A stretch of DNA of 64,000 bases from Nostoc sp. B(2019) (GTDB taxonomy: Bacteria > Cyanobacteriota > Cyanobacteriia > Cyanobacteriales > Nostocaceae). Numbering within the stretch: position 1 is the stretch's first letter; the number at the start of each line of letters is the position of its first letter. The stretch spans positions 186,001 through 250,000 of the forward strand of contig NZ_WVID01000004.1 of the NCBI RefSeq assembly GCF_010091925.1, written 5' to 3'. The notes below the pieces were generated by a model that saw only the letters and a program-made list of their open reading frames with translations, was not told the origin of the DNA and did no database searches. The translations under genes and the position numbers were made by a program. Of the stretch, positions 55,901-64,000 are shown piece after piece.

Positions 55901-56255
55901 TTTGACGTAAAACTGGCCATTGAATCGGCTTGGTAATAAAATCAGTTGCACCCACAGCAAAAGCTTGCTCTACGGTTGCTTGATCATAAAGAGCGGTAAT
56001 CATTAACACGGGTGTGTCTTTGCCATTGGGAAGTTCTTGCAATTGAGAGCAGCAACTAAAACCGTCCATTACGGGCATCATGGCATCTAGTAATACTATA
56101 TCTGGGTGTAGGCGAGTATAAATAGCTAGTGCCTCTGAACCGTTACTCGCCTGCGCCACTTGATACCCTGCTTCTTCTATTAGCTCACACAGATGTATTC
56201 GAGTTAAATCGTCATCGTCTACAACTAGAATGAGGGGAGAATCTTTCTTAATCAT
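52959..56255 (-). CDS. Cyanobacteriochrome-containing sensor histidine kinase (REC-PAS-GAF-PAS-PAS-GAF-HisKA-HATPase)
   Basis: 1098 residues. REC 7-125 (Asp57), PAS about 150-260, GAF1 280-415 (no bilin Cys pattern), PAS 425-545, PAS 555-675, second GAF 690-848, HisKA with His875 in FVASHDLQEP, HATPase 970-1095. The second GAF carries Asp-Pro-Cys-Phe (755-758, Cys757) and a Cys-His (785-786). The two Cys are 28 residues apart, as in TePixJ-type DXCF cyanobacteriochromes, and NLVVPILLKNQLWGLLIAHQ is typical of bilin-GAFs. This predicts a dual-cysteine, blue-to-green-range photoreceptor; the exact colour pair is inference. It heads the signalling operon. Confidence 0.94.
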   Translation of the reverse strand: MIKKDSPLILVVDDDDLTRIHLCELIEEAGYQVAQASNGSEALAIYTRLHPDIVLLDAMMPVMDGFSCCSQLQELPNGKDTPVLMITALYDQATVEQAFAVGATDFITKPIQWPVLRQRLRRLLEAHQAMKELRQQTAQAQMRETQLRMALDAARMSIWNWDLLTHKITWSDNLETLFGLEKGVFIDTYEAFINLIHPQDRDSVSRSHQQAIRDGVEYDIEFRVVLPGARIRTIASKGVVFRDASGVAVRMSGVDIDITKRKQAEEALEVHANQQAIVAELSQIALAGTDLTRLMNSCVTIVAQCLKVESCKVLELLPDGNGLLLRAGIGCQQDLTEQEIATEMHLPIGYTTLSPEPVIIGHHSQVVSGMSVVIDGKERSFGVLGAHTTKQRTFTRDDIYFLQAVAHVLATAIERQRVEDALKRSEERWQLAVQGSNDGIWDWNVTNNEVFFSTRWKQMLGYEDHEISNQLDEWATRVHPDDIGSVTQAIADHFAKKTSFYINEHRVRCKDGSYKWILHRGQAVWNEDGSVVRMASSHTDITERKLAEEQLRQSEERFQIAARATNDALWDWDLLKDEVWWNNSVQALFGYSREQINFDNAWWTKHLHPDDRQKIVSSVSAVINSGKQFWSNEYRFRRSDGSYAYIFDRGYVVRDDTGKPVRMIGAMMDMTDRKRTQAELERQNLRSQLFADITLKIRQSLQIDEILKISVTEVQKLLHADRVLILRLRSNGAFIAVQEAVVPGLPVILGQQITDPCFQKDYIQQYYQGRISAIHDIEQADLQPCHVEFLQRFAVKANLVVPILLKNQLWGLLIAHQCAHPRQWSNWEIELLQQLANQIGIAVAQSLILEQETRQRQELARSNEELQQFAFVASHDLQEPLRKIKTFSERLKASCGNNLTEQGHDYLERMQNAALRMQTLIEDLLKLSRVTTRAQPFVSVNLTQIAQEVLSDLEVRIQQTGAQVHLEDLPTIAADPLQMRQLLQNLIGNALKFHRPQVPPVIKIFSQLSKNPSDKVCNCCELCQIIVEDNGIGFEEKYLDRIFNVFQRLHSRREYEGTGIGLAICRKITERHHGNITAQSKPGQGARFIVTLPIISHS

Positions 56256-56871
56256 GAGTCAAGAATCAAGAGTCAAGAGTTCTTAGAATCCAGACTAGCT
56301 TGTCTTGGCTGATAAGTGTTTCTTAAATATGTGTGAGGTTAATACGTGTATTTTTGCTGCACGAAGTAGAGGATGATGAGGATAATATGGTTGAGATAAC
56401 TTCTCAGTCAGTGTTCTTGGTCACATTTTTACTGTGATATAAATCACCAATTATCTAAATAATTTTAGGATTAAATTTAGCCAACTAACAATAAAAAAAG
56501 TACCAAAGTCTAGATCGAAATGCTTTGATCTCTGACTAAGGACTAATGACTAAGTAGCTAGGCGTAAATACATTAAAGTTTGTAGTGAGTTAGCGCGGTC
56601 TTCTCTACGAGAGGCTGCGCCAAGGGGGTTTCCCCCATGAGAGACTAACTGTCTTCGCAGCGTAAAGCCTTCTCTACGAGAGGCTGCGCCAACGGCATGG
56701 CTTCTCTACGAGACGCTGCGCGAACGCTTAGAGCGACGTAGGAGCGTCACCCGGAGGGTAAGGACTTTAGTCCTGATAATCCTTGTTTTGAGCGATGAAT
56801 CGCTCTCTCCGAGACGCTACGCGAACACTACGAACTAGGATTTTATTTTATGTTTAATTATACCTATTTAC
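56256..56871. other. Intergenic region, 616 bp, with clustered repeats
   Basis: Between the two sensor-kinase genes. From 56580 to 56830 several related units occur: TTCTCTACGAGA followed by GGCTGCGCCAA or CGCTGCGCGAACG (starts near 56602, 56669, 56702, and a diverged copy near 56806). I see no gene; the promoter of the downstream kinase gene should lie in the first 300 bp. Confidence 0.6.
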
Positions 56872-59283
56872 TTAATGACTAATTACTGTATGCAAAGTTT
56901 TCAATAATTCCTGTGTTGTGTAGGGTTTGGGCAAAAATGCTTTGTGCTTAGCCATTTTATCGATTGGTATCTGTTCGCTTGTCGATAGTCCGCTAATAGC
57001 AATAATCCGTAATTGTGGATTTATTTTCTGTAATGTGCGAATGGTGGTTGCTCCATCCATATTAGGCATCATCATATCGATAATCGCTGCACTAATTTGA
57101 TCTTTGTGCTCGGCGTACAGTGCTACTGCTTCGATGCCATCACTAGCAGTCATTGCTGTATAATTATGACTTTCTAAAGAAATTTTGGTAATCTCCTGAA
57201 TCGCAGCTTCATCATCCACAACCAAAATGCATTCTCCGCATCCAGTCGGCATTTCTGTATCTTCTGAAAATTGGGTTGCAAATGTATTAACTGCTGGCAA
57301 ATATACCTTAAACTTTGTGCCTATGCCTACACGACTTGCGACGGTGATAAAACCACCATGCCCTTTAATAATTCCGATTACTGTTGACAGTCCAAGTCCA
57401 GTTCCTTTACCAACTTCTTTTGTTGTAAAAAATGGTTCAAATATTCTATCTAATATTGCGCTTTTGATGCCAACTCCTGTATCAGCAACGGTCAGGATAA
57501 TATAATAACCAACATGAGCTTCTAGATGCATACTGGCATAGTTTTCATCAATGTAAATATTTTCGGCAGATATTGTCAAAGTTCCACCTGTAGGCATGGC
57601 ATCACGCGCATTGAGACACAAATTAATTAATACCTGATGCAGTTGGGTACTATCGGCACAAACAGGCAATAAATCTGGCTGAATTTCAGTGTAGACGTTG
57701 ATTGATTTGGGAAATGTTTGGGCTACGATTTGCTTCATTTCTAAAATTAAGTGCTTGACCTGAAGCACGGTGCGATCGCCTTCAATTCCTCTAGCAAACG
57801 ATAACATTTGTTTTACCAAATTAGCACCACGTTTGGCGTTACTTTCAACTATTGATAGCATCTGGTGAATACTGCGATCGCGGTGCTTAGTTTTAAGCAG
57901 TTGCACTGACATCAAAATAGGTGACAACACATTGCTTAAATCATGAGCAATACCACTAGCAAGAGTGCCGATACTATCCAGGCGTTGAGCGCGTAAAAAT
58001 TGCTTTTCTAGTTGTTTTTTCTGGGTAATGTCAGTATCAACGACAAGGATTGATTTGGCTTGAGAATGTTCATCTTGTACCAGCGTCCAGCGACTTTCAA
58101 CTATGATTTCCTTGCCAAATTTGCTGGTTTTGTGTAACTCACCTTGCCAAGAGCCATGTTTCCAGACAGCTTGGTAAATTTCCAGTTGTTGTGGCAAAGA
58201 TTCGGTATCTAAAAGTTCACTAGCATTCTTACCAATAGCTTCTTCTGCCTTCCAGCCATAAAGGTTCTCGGCACTTTTGTTCCATAATAAAATTTGGTTG
58301 GACAAATCTCGTACGACTATTGCATCCGTGGTAATATCCAGCAATGTCGCTTGTTCACGAAGTTGATGTTCTATATGTTTGCGTGAAGTGATATCCTCAA
58401 CTATGTAGGTAAATTGCGGATAGCGATTAGAATTGACTGCGATCGCACAAACTGTTGCTGATAGCCATGTTTTACCTTGGGGAGTATCGTGAGAATATTC
58501 AAACCTAACGGGTAATTGGGTGCGTTCTGCTTGACGGTAGTGATGAATCCACTGGGATAAATGTTTGTGTGCAGTACCTATCTCACGCGCTAGGCGGTTT
58601 TGCATAGCTTCTGAGGTAAGCCCAAAGAATTTCGCTGTAGTAGGATTATCCGAAATATGCACGATGTCATTATCTACTAACTCCACAATTCCCATCATCA
58701 TCGGCGCACTGTCAAAGAAACTCTCAAGAGCACATCTACTTTGACATAATGCTTCTTGTACCTGCTTGTATTCCTTCTTGAGGCTTCCCAGTTCCGCTAG
58801 ATTCCGCCGAATCTCCAGTTGTCTAACTACTAAGCGGCTAAGAGTTTGCAGTGCTTCCACCTGTTTTGAACTAATTTGGTGTGGTACGCGATCAATTACA
58901 CACAAAGTCCCGATCGCTTTTCCTCCTGGCGTAAACAAAGTTACGCCTGCATAAAATCTCACAAATGGTTCACAGGTGACGATTAAATTATTGGCAAAGC
59001 GTTCATCTGCTAGTGTGTCAGAAATAATTAAAATATCATGCTCAATACAAATTGGACAAAAGCCTCTTTCTACAGGCATTTCCTCTACATCTAACCCCAC
59101 CTTGGCTTTGAACCACTGACGGTTAGCATCAATTAAATTAATCAAAGCGATGGGTGTGTCACAAATCTGCGCCGCTAAGAACACTAAATCGTCAAATACT
59201 TGTTCTGGTGCAGTATCGAGAATTTGATACTGATAGAGAGCCTCTAGCCTAGTTGCTTCGTTATTACACACTAAAGATTTCAT
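56872..59283 (-). CDS. Hybrid sensor histidine kinase (GAF-PAS-PAS-HisKA-HATPase-REC)
   Basis: 803 residues. GAF about 20-155, PAS about 185-300, PAS about 310-425, HisKA His447 in GIAHDLSN, HATPase G boxes DTGVGI and GTGLGLST, REC with Asp736 in IIDMMMP. From residue 308 onward it aligns with the 629-residue kinase at 50478-52367, showing an ancestral duplication with exchanged N-terminal inputs. GAF1 lacks the bilin-Cys pattern of the neighbour. Confidence 0.96.
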   Translation of the reverse strand: MKSLVCNNEATRLEALYQYQILDTAPEQVFDDLVFLAAQICDTPIALINLIDANRQWFKAKVGLDVEEMPVERGFCPICIEHDILIISDTLADERFANNLIVTCEPFVRFYAGVTLFTPGGKAIGTLCVIDRVPHQISSKQVEALQTLSRLVVRQLEIRRNLAELGSLKKEYKQVQEALCQSRCALESFFDSAPMMMGIVELVDNDIVHISDNPTTAKFFGLTSEAMQNRLAREIGTAHKHLSQWIHHYRQAERTQLPVRFEYSHDTPQGKTWLSATVCAIAVNSNRYPQFTYIVEDITSRKHIEHQLREQATLLDITTDAIVVRDLSNQILLWNKSAENLYGWKAEEAIGKNASELLDTESLPQQLEIYQAVWKHGSWQGELHKTSKFGKEIIVESRWTLVQDEHSQAKSILVVDTDITQKKQLEKQFLRAQRLDSIGTLASGIAHDLSNVLSPILMSVQLLKTKHRDRSIHQMLSIVESNAKRGANLVKQMLSFARGIEGDRTVLQVKHLILEMKQIVAQTFPKSINVYTEIQPDLLPVCADSTQLHQVLINLCLNARDAMPTGGTLTISAENIYIDENYASMHLEAHVGYYIILTVADTGVGIKSAILDRIFEPFFTTKEVGKGTGLGLSTVIGIIKGHGGFITVASRVGIGTKFKVYLPAVNTFATQFSEDTEMPTGCGECILVVDDEAAIQEITKISLESHNYTAMTASDGIEAVALYAEHKDQISAAIIDMMMPNMDGATTIRTLQKINPQLRIIAISGLSTSEQIPIDKMAKHKAFLPKPYTTQELLKTLHTVISH

Positions 59284-59924
59284 TCAATTTTTCCTAGTAT
59301 TACTGAATTACAACTAGCCGTTGTATTACTAGCAGTCATCTAAGTTCATGAAGCAGGGAAGTGTAAGCTTGGCGACGCTAAAATGCTGCCATTAGAAGTT
59401 TGGTTTCAAGTGCCATATATATTTGCTAAGTGGTAGCCTAAATTAGAAATTTGCTGCTTGGTTAACTCAGCTGTCATTGCACTTGATAGCTTAATGAATT
59501 CACTATCAGATTATCTATAAAAGTAACAAGCAAATAACTTGATACTTTGTATAGTACAGTAATACGCCTTAAGATTGATGATCACGAAATTGAGGCACTT
59601 AAGTAAGTTTACGTAAAATTTACCAAATTTACGTCATCATTAGAAGCTCTAGCTCACAGAATAAATTACTATCACGCGAGAAAAAGGCTTTTAAGCCTTG
59701 ATTTCAGAGTCAAATGATTCTGTATCTATTCTGTGCTCCTGATTTTTTCCAAATTTTCACAGACACTCGCCTATTTGTGCAAACTCAAAAGTCAAAGGGG
59801 TGACAAACCGCATTAATGTTAAGCAACATATTTAAGAGCGTCTAAGCATAACCAACAGCACTAAATTCAAGGACAATATATTTAGTGCTAACCAAAACTG
59901 ATCCTAGTTAATCTCAATCCAGTT
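59284..59924. other. Intergenic region, 641 bp
   Basis: AT-rich, with a short AAGGCTT/AAGCCTT hairpin at 59685-59700. It should hold divergent promoters for the kinase and moaE. No gene is visible on either strand. Confidence 0.5.
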
Positions 59925-60407
59925 ATGACAACCCTACTTAGTCCGATTAAACCAAGAACCGAAGATAGCTTTGCTATTAGCTTTGCACCATTGTCTATTG
60001 CCGAAATCTACGCCAAAGCCGATGATCCCGCCGACGGTGCTGTGGTTGTAATGAGTGGAATGGTTCGCAATCAAACTGATGGTAAACCAGTAGTTGCCTT
60101 AGAGTATCAAGCTTACGAACCGATGGCATTGCGAGTATTTTATCAAATTGCTGCTGATATTCGCTCCTCTTGGTCTGATGTCAATCGGGTAGTGATTTAT
60201 CATCGCGTTGGGCGTTTGCAAGTTGGAGAAATCAGCGTTTTAGTGGCTGTAGGTTGTCCTCACCGTAGTGAGGCATTTGAAGCTTGTCGCTATGCGATTG
60301 ATAACCTCAAACACAACGCACCTATATGGAAAAAAGAACATTGGGAAGATGGTTCTAGTACCTGGGTAAGCATTGGTGCTTGTGAACAGTCAGGAGAAAA
60401 TTGTTAA
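59925..60407 (+). CDS. moaE: Molybdopterin synthase catalytic subunit
   Basis: 160 residues. MSGMVRNQTDGK, ALEYQAYEPMA and HNAPIWKKEHWEDG (active-site lysines) are classic MoaE motifs. It adds two sulfurs, carried by MoaD, to precursor Z. The MoaD/ThiS-like gene of this window (30101) is 30 kb away, so partnership is not implied by position. Confidence 0.95.
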   Translation: MTTLLSPIKPRTEDSFAISFAPLSIAEIYAKADDPADGAVVVMSGMVRNQTDGKPVVALEYQAYEPMALRVFYQIAADIRSSWSDVNRVVIYHRVGRLQVGEISVLVAVGCPHRSEAFEACRYAIDNLKHNAPIWKKEHWEDGSSTWVSIGACEQSGENC

Positions 60408-60455
60408 AATTTTTGAAACTATTGACCAAATAATTACGAATTACGAATTATTTGG

Positions 60456-60752
60456 TCACTCATTATCTGTAAATAAAGACTTTAAATCTCGATAACCACT
60501 CACCACGCGCACAATGAGCATCCTATCCTCAAACACTCGATAAAAAATAATATAACCATCGAAAGGAATCCCTCTGAGTGTCGGATCAATATTGGTATAA
60601 CTCCTACCAATATTTGGAAACTTAGTTAGATTCTGACATTTCTTATTAAACTCACGAATAAATTTTTCCCCTGCATCAATATTGCGTTGGAGAAAATAAT
60701 CTAAAATATTATCTAAATCTTGACTAGCTTCTACAGAAATTTCATATTGCAT
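60456..60752 (-). CDS. parE: ParE/RelE-type toxin
   Basis: 98 residues with the RelE/ParE fold: YEISVEASQDLDNILDYF, FPNIGRSYTNIDPTLRGIPFDGYIIFYRV (shown in parts), VVSGYRDLKSLF. ParE toxins poison DNA gyrase, RelE ones cut mRNA; lack of obvious RelE catalytic residues favours ParE. Its ATG overlaps the antitoxin stop (TAATG), indicating translational coupling. Confidence 0.92.
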   Translation of the reverse strand: MQYEISVEASQDLDNILDYFLQRNIDAGEKFIREFNKKCQNLTKFPNIGRSYTNIDPTLRGIPFDGYIIFYRVFEDRMLIVRVVSGYRDLKSLFTDNE

Positions 60753-61018
60753 TATCCTTGATTCTCACGCGCTTTTCGTAATTTCTCTTCCAGCCGTGCC
60801 ATTACCACTTCACTATCAAGCACCTCTCCACGTTCAATTTGAGCAAGTCCAACAGCTATTTTTTTACGAGTATCTTCTTCCCATTCCTGATAACCTTTGT
60901 CCGATTCTGCTAGTAATTTCAAGGCTTTAGTAATCACGTCTTCCGCATTTACATATCTACCTGTAGCAATTTGCGCTTGGATAAATTGCTCTATTTCTGG
61001 CTTGAGTGTAATATTCAT
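60752..61018 (-). CDS. parD: ParD-type antitoxin
   Basis: Start chosen at ATG 61018 (MNITLKPEIEQFIQAQI) over an upstream TTG. 88 residues: ribbon-helix-helix N-terminus (ITLKPEIEQFIQAQIATGRY), then a long acidic helix that binds the toxin. It probably represses its own operon. A gene for another antitoxin-like protein lies 10 bp upstream on the same strand. Confidence 0.9.
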   Translation of the reverse strand: MNITLKPEIEQFIQAQIATGRYVNAEDVITKALKLLAESDKGYQEWEEDTRKKIAVGLAQIERGEVLDSEVVMARLEEKLRKARENQG

Positions 61019-61028
61019 AACTTGTACT

Positions 61029-61268
61029 TTATTCTCCACGTCTGTAAGCTTCAATTTCTGCTGCTATCTCTTCATCAGTCAATGGATTATCTGCGTGTAT
61101 CGCTTGTGTCTCTTGGAATAATTGTTTTAATTTTTCTGATAATGCAGCCCTTTGATTATCTTCTGCTAAGATGATTATCTCAACTCTTTGTCCTGCTTGA
61201 AAGGGTAAATCAGATAATACTACCTGCTTTGGGTCTTCAATGGTGATGTAGGTTTTATAAGCGTTCAT
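61029..61268 (-). CDS. Antitoxin-like small protein (orphan)
   Basis: 79 residues: KTYITIEDPKQVVLSDLPF, AGQRVEIIILAED then helical AALSEKLKQLFQETQAI and DEEIAAEIEAYRRGE. The beta-rich N-terminus with acidic helical tail resembles AbrB/VapB-like antitoxins, but no toxin gene is fused. Same strand and 10 bp upstream of parD, so it may be part of the same operon. Confidence 0.75.
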   Translation of the reverse strand: MNAYKTYITIEDPKQVVLSDLPFQAGQRVEIIILAEDNQRAALSEKLKQLFQETQAIHADNPLTDEEIAAEIEAYRRGE

Positions 61269-61597
61269 GATTTATCCTGTTACTTAACTTTTATCTACCT
61301 TTGTTTTAACAGTGTTGTCACATCTCTGCAATTTTTTCCTCTAATTTCCTCGCTTTTAGATTCAAATATGTTTCAGATAATCGCAGCAATGATAAAATTC
61401 CAAATGCGATCGCACGATTCCGAGATAATCCAATATGGTTCAATTAAAAGCTTAACTTTTTGTCAAAGTCAATTTTTTTAACGAACCGCCAAGGACGCAA
61501 AGAACGCAAAGGAAGAGAAGGAAGAAATGCTTAACTGAACTGTATTGCGGTATGAGCACTCCAGAAAAATGCCTTTTGGCATCGCATTACTCTCCAG
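61269..61597. other. Intergenic region, 329 bp
   Basis: AT-rich with an AACGCAAAG-type repeat (AACGCAAAGGAAGAGAAGG) near 61508. No gene visible. Confidence 0.45.
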
Positions 61598-63166
61598 CTA
61601 CTCAAATCCGGGTAAAACTCCTTGTCCTTCTACTGTCTTGCTCCTCCGCTTCCCTGCTGCTTGGCTTTTCTTGTTGCTATTATTTAACTTCTCTCGTTCT
61701 GCTCGAATTCGCTCTAGCAAAACAGATGCAGGTTCATCATCGGGATCTTGGGGAACGAGTTCACCCCGAAAGGCTTTGGCGAGAATGGATTGGTTGAGTT
61801 GCTCAAGTTTGGCTTTGGCTTTTTGGTATTGCTGTTGAATTATTTCAGTAGCTTGGAATAAAGAGTGTATTCGTAGGATAATTTCTGTTTGTTCTTCAAT
61901 GCTAGTTAACCTTATTGCATATTTTTGAAAAGCCGCTTTTGTAAAATGCTTAATTGTTGAACCACTGAAGTAATTTTCTAGATTACCACTAGTAGCATCA
62001 AGTCTTAAATGATAAACAAACCAAAAGGGAGAGATTTTACAAAAAGGTCTGACGCGATGTAGCGTTTTTTGGTATTTAATATTACTTTCATTTAATTGCC
62101 AAACAGCAGCACGGCCTGGCTCGCCTCCTTCGCAAACTATAATATCATCCTTTTTTAAACTAAAACGTTCAATTTCATCTTCTACAAAATCCATTTCTAG
62201 TAAGTCACTTAAATCAAAGTATCCCCACCGGACATTGATATTACGAAGATATGGGAAAAATTTTCCTTTTTGTTCTTTACCTCTATCTAGCATTTTACCT
62301 AAATCAATATCCGCTATTTCATCCATGTTTGCCCAACCCCAACCTTGCGGAAGTTCAGGTAAATTAGAAATATCAATTGGTTCAGGTTCAATATATTTTT
62401 CCTTCCACCTATTATTCTTTGGCAGTTGAACACTCGCCTTCATTTTCTCTAATTCCGTCTCTTCCCATCGGCAGCGACGATCGCTTCTAATTCTCTCTAG
62501 CAAAACTGAAGCAGGTTCAACATCTGGATTCAGTTCGCGCCAATCGGCTGTTAAATCGCCTCGAAAGGCTGCTGCGAGGACAGATTGACGGAAGCGTTCG
62601 CACAATTGCGGAATTGCCTCTAGTGCCTCCTTTGCTCGTTGAGTGCGATCGTTCAATTCTTCAATCTTGGCAACAATTCGCTTTTGCTCGTTGAGGGGTG
62701 CAATAACTAATTCTAAAGGTTGAAAATTTCTTGAAGATACACCTGTAACTGTTGAACCTGTGCCTGAAATCCCTAGTTTGCTTTGAAATTCACTACTTTT
62801 TATCTGATAAAGTAAAAACTTTGGTTCTAATAACTTTTCATTGGGTCTTAAAAGCATCATCCTCTGAGCTAAGGAAAACTTTTGCTCAGGAGCAAGTGCT
62901 ACTTCTCCTAAAGGTGCTTCCGTTGTAAAGAGGATATCTCCTTTATGTGGAAAACCTCTGGTCATATAAGCTTGATAAGTTACTTCGGAAACATACTTCA
63001 AGTCCTCCCAAACTATTTTCCCATTTTTGATATTTGATGAACGCAAATGAGGTATTCCTTCCTCACTGAATGGTGGTGTTCTCCCTCTGTAATCTATAAT
63101 CTCAATTACTTCTCTAATTTTTGTGTGATCCCAACCTTCAGGCAATTCTATTAATTCGCCGCTCAT
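61598..63166 (-). CDS. hsdS: Type I restriction-modification specificity subunit
   Basis: 522 residues with two target-recognition domains (about 1-150 and 275-430) and two helical conserved regions (about 150-240 and 430-522) that share a PASVLLERIR motif after AAFRGDLTAD and KAFRGELVPQ. Each TRD recognises half of an asymmetric DNA target. I see no hsdR or hsdM in the window, so they should lie beyond the right edge or elsewhere. Confidence 0.93.
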   Translation of the reverse strand: MSGELIELPEGWDHTKIREVIEIIDYRGRTPPFSEEGIPHLRSSNIKNGKIVWEDLKYVSEVTYQAYMTRGFPHKGDILFTTEAPLGEVALAPEQKFSLAQRMMLLRPNEKLLEPKFLLYQIKSSEFQSKLGISGTGSTVTGVSSRNFQPLELVIAPLNEQKRIVAKIEELNDRTQRAKEALEAIPQLCERFRQSVLAAAFRGDLTADWRELNPDVEPASVLLERIRSDRRCRWEETELEKMKASVQLPKNNRWKEKYIEPEPIDISNLPELPQGWGWANMDEIADIDLGKMLDRGKEQKGKFFPYLRNINVRWGYFDLSDLLEMDFVEDEIERFSLKKDDIIVCEGGEPGRAAVWQLNESNIKYQKTLHRVRPFCKISPFWFVYHLRLDATSGNLENYFSGSTIKHFTKAAFQKYAIRLTSIEEQTEIILRIHSLFQATEIIQQQYQKAKAKLEQLNQSILAKAFRGELVPQDPDDEPASVLLERIRAEREKLNNSNKKSQAAGKRRSKTVEGQGVLPGFE

Positions 63167-63218
63167 GTAACCTACAAATTCCCTAACTCTTGTATAAACT
63201 CTTCTAAATTTAACTTTT

Positions 63219-63299
63219 TTCCTCTGTGCCCTCTGTGTCTCTGCGGTTTATAAATCATTTATTTAACCACAGAGGCGCAGAGAACGCAGAGAAAAGAGG
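63219..63299. repeat. Inverted repeat CTCTGTGTCTCTGCGG type
   Basis: Left arm CTCTGTGTCTCTGCGGTT and right arm AACCACAGAGGCGCAGAGAA (imperfect), separated by about 16 AT-rich bases. Relative of the repeat at 649-689. Confidence 0.65.
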
Positions 63300-63405
63300 T
63301 TAAAGAGCAACTTATAATAACTCTTATTCTTTGCGACTTTGCGCCTTTGCGCGAGACAAAATTCATAATCTAAATCAGCAACGCCAAAAGAATTGCCATC
63401 ACTTA

Positions 63406-63813
63406 TCAACTCTCTTCCTCCCAATCTTCAATCTGTAACTCATTCACTCGACCAAATTCCCGTGTATTATGCGTCACCAATATCAAATTATTCGCTATTG
63501 CAATAGCCGCAATCTGTAAATCATAAGGGCCAATCGGCGTACCACTAGCAGCTAACTCAGCCCGAATAATTCCAAAAATCTTAGCAGCTGTATCATCAAA
63601 AGGTAAAGACACAAAATTATTGAGAAACGCTTCCTGTAAAGCCAAAGTCCGTGCGCGATTATTACTACGCATTGCACCATAGAATAGTTCGGCTTTCACA
63701 ACCGAACAAACAGCAATATTTTGCGGAAATAGCGCTGTCAATCGTCGCCGCACACCAGACATAGGACGATTTAGATAAACAATGCAAGCATTAGTATCTA
63801 ATAAATAAATCAC
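63406..63813 (-). CDS. vapC: VapC-type PIN-domain ribonuclease toxin
   Basis: 135 residues. Acidic PIN residues: LLDTNACI (Asp6), KAELFYGA (Glu), PYDLQIAAIA (Asp), THNTREFGRV (final polar residue region). GTG start at 63813 overlaps the preceding antitoxin stop (GTGA), typical of VapBC. PIN toxins cut tRNA or rRNA when released. Confidence 0.94.
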   Translation of the reverse strand: MIYLLDTNACIVYLNRPMSGVRRRLTALFPQNIAVCSVVKAELFYGAMRSNNRARTLALQEAFLNNFVSLPFDDTAAKIFGIIRAELAASGTPIGPYDLQIAAIAIANNLILVTHNTREFGRVNELQIEDWEEES

Positions 63814-64000
63814 TCTAATGGCTCTCTTTCTTCATACTCACCTTGGGGATATCTTTGAATAGGATCGTCAGCTAAACAACCGGCTGTCTGCTCAAAAAAA
63901 CCAGGAGGCCAGCCTAATTCTTCTGGTGTTTTTTGCTGTGTTGGCGTTTCTAATGGTTGATAAATAACCATTATTTCTAGTTCTTTATCTGTTATTCCCA
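63810..64000 (-). CDS. VapB-type antitoxin, cut by the window edge
   Basis: Only the C-terminal about 62 residues are present: the last part reads TPEELGWPPGFFEQTAGCL, then PIQRYPQGEYEEREPLE, a familiar tail of cyanobacterial antitoxins that pair with PIN toxins. Its stop overlaps the vapC start. The N-terminal DNA-binding part lies beyond position 64000. Confidence 0.85.
   Translation of the reverse strand, partial: GITDKELEIMVIYQPLETPTQQKTPEELGWPPGFFEQTAGCLADDPIQRYPQGEYEEREPLE

Noticed and set aside
56600-56720. Possible CRISPR-like direct repeats
   Set aside because: Units are not evenly spaced, spacers are not unique 30-40-bp segments, no cas genes are present; they fit interspersed cyanobacterial repeats.

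Overview
The window looks like chromosomal DNA of a filamentous, heterocyst-type cyanobacterium (Nostoc/Anabaena relatives). Evidence: the octamer GCGATCGC (HIP1) is scattered throughout; there are cyanobacterial genes such as acsF (chlorophyll ring-E cyclase), a cyAbrB regulator, a DUF2996-type protein, plastid-like pyruvate dehydrogenase E2, YlqD and a cyanobacteriochrome sensor; and intergenic gaps carry the degenerate GTCAAGAGTCAA-type short repeats, C-rich/G-rich tracts and palindromic elements typical of these genomes.

Region 1 (1-11182) is a compact, all-plus-strand natural-product cluster. It holds the 3' end of a methyltransferase, a one-module NRPS (C-A-PCP-TE), a cytochrome P450, an SDR lacking its catalytic Ser and Tyr, an Apd1/sucrase-ferredoxin-like protein with a complete Cys2His2 [2Fe-2S] ligand set, a MATE exporter, an MbtH-like chaperone and a canonical SDR. 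The NRPS specificity pocket reads V-D-W-L-I-S-L-A-N-K. It lacks the usual Asp235 and resembles beta-alanine/beta-amino-acid pockets, and its thioesterase nucleophile is Cys. The P450 lacks the usual I-helix Thr. Together this suggests an undescribed beta-amino-acid-containing small molecule. The cluster probably continues to the left of the window.

Region 2 (11183-24100): two paralogous tiny membrane-peptide genes, an acyl-CoA/ACP synthetase plus ylqD, pyruvate dehydrogenase E2, methyltransferases, an ATP-grasp protein, RtcB interrupted by a 144-residue mini-intein, a HAD phosphatase and small conserved proteins.

Region 3 (24100-37300): a cold-shock type RRM protein, a tnpB element with matching direct-oriented terminal hairpins just downstream of acsF, a TM2 protein, a DUF2996-type protein, a deletion scar that truncates both an antitoxin-like gene and a threonine aldolase gene, a MoaD/ThiS protein with thrC, a PAS/GAF protein with a degenerate class III cyclase domain, and a serine-recombinase family protein.

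Region 4 (37900-50400): a GT39 glycosyltransferase, ClC chloride channel with a repeat-derived C-terminus, cyAbrB and Rrf2 regulators, cobD, pyrR, and a P-loop/TPR protein whose repeats carry HIP1 sites at 102-bp spacing.

Region 5 (50400-59300): a minus-strand signalling block with two homologous hybrid histidine kinases, a single-domain response regulator, and a large sensor kinase with a DXCF-type (two-cysteine) cyanobacteriochrome GAF domain. This predicts light input into the block.

Region 6 (59900-64000): moaE, then a defence/addiction island with ParDE, an orphan antitoxin, a type I restriction specificity subunit (hsdS) and a VapBC pair cut by the window edge. I saw no rRNA or tRNA gene and no CRISPR array.
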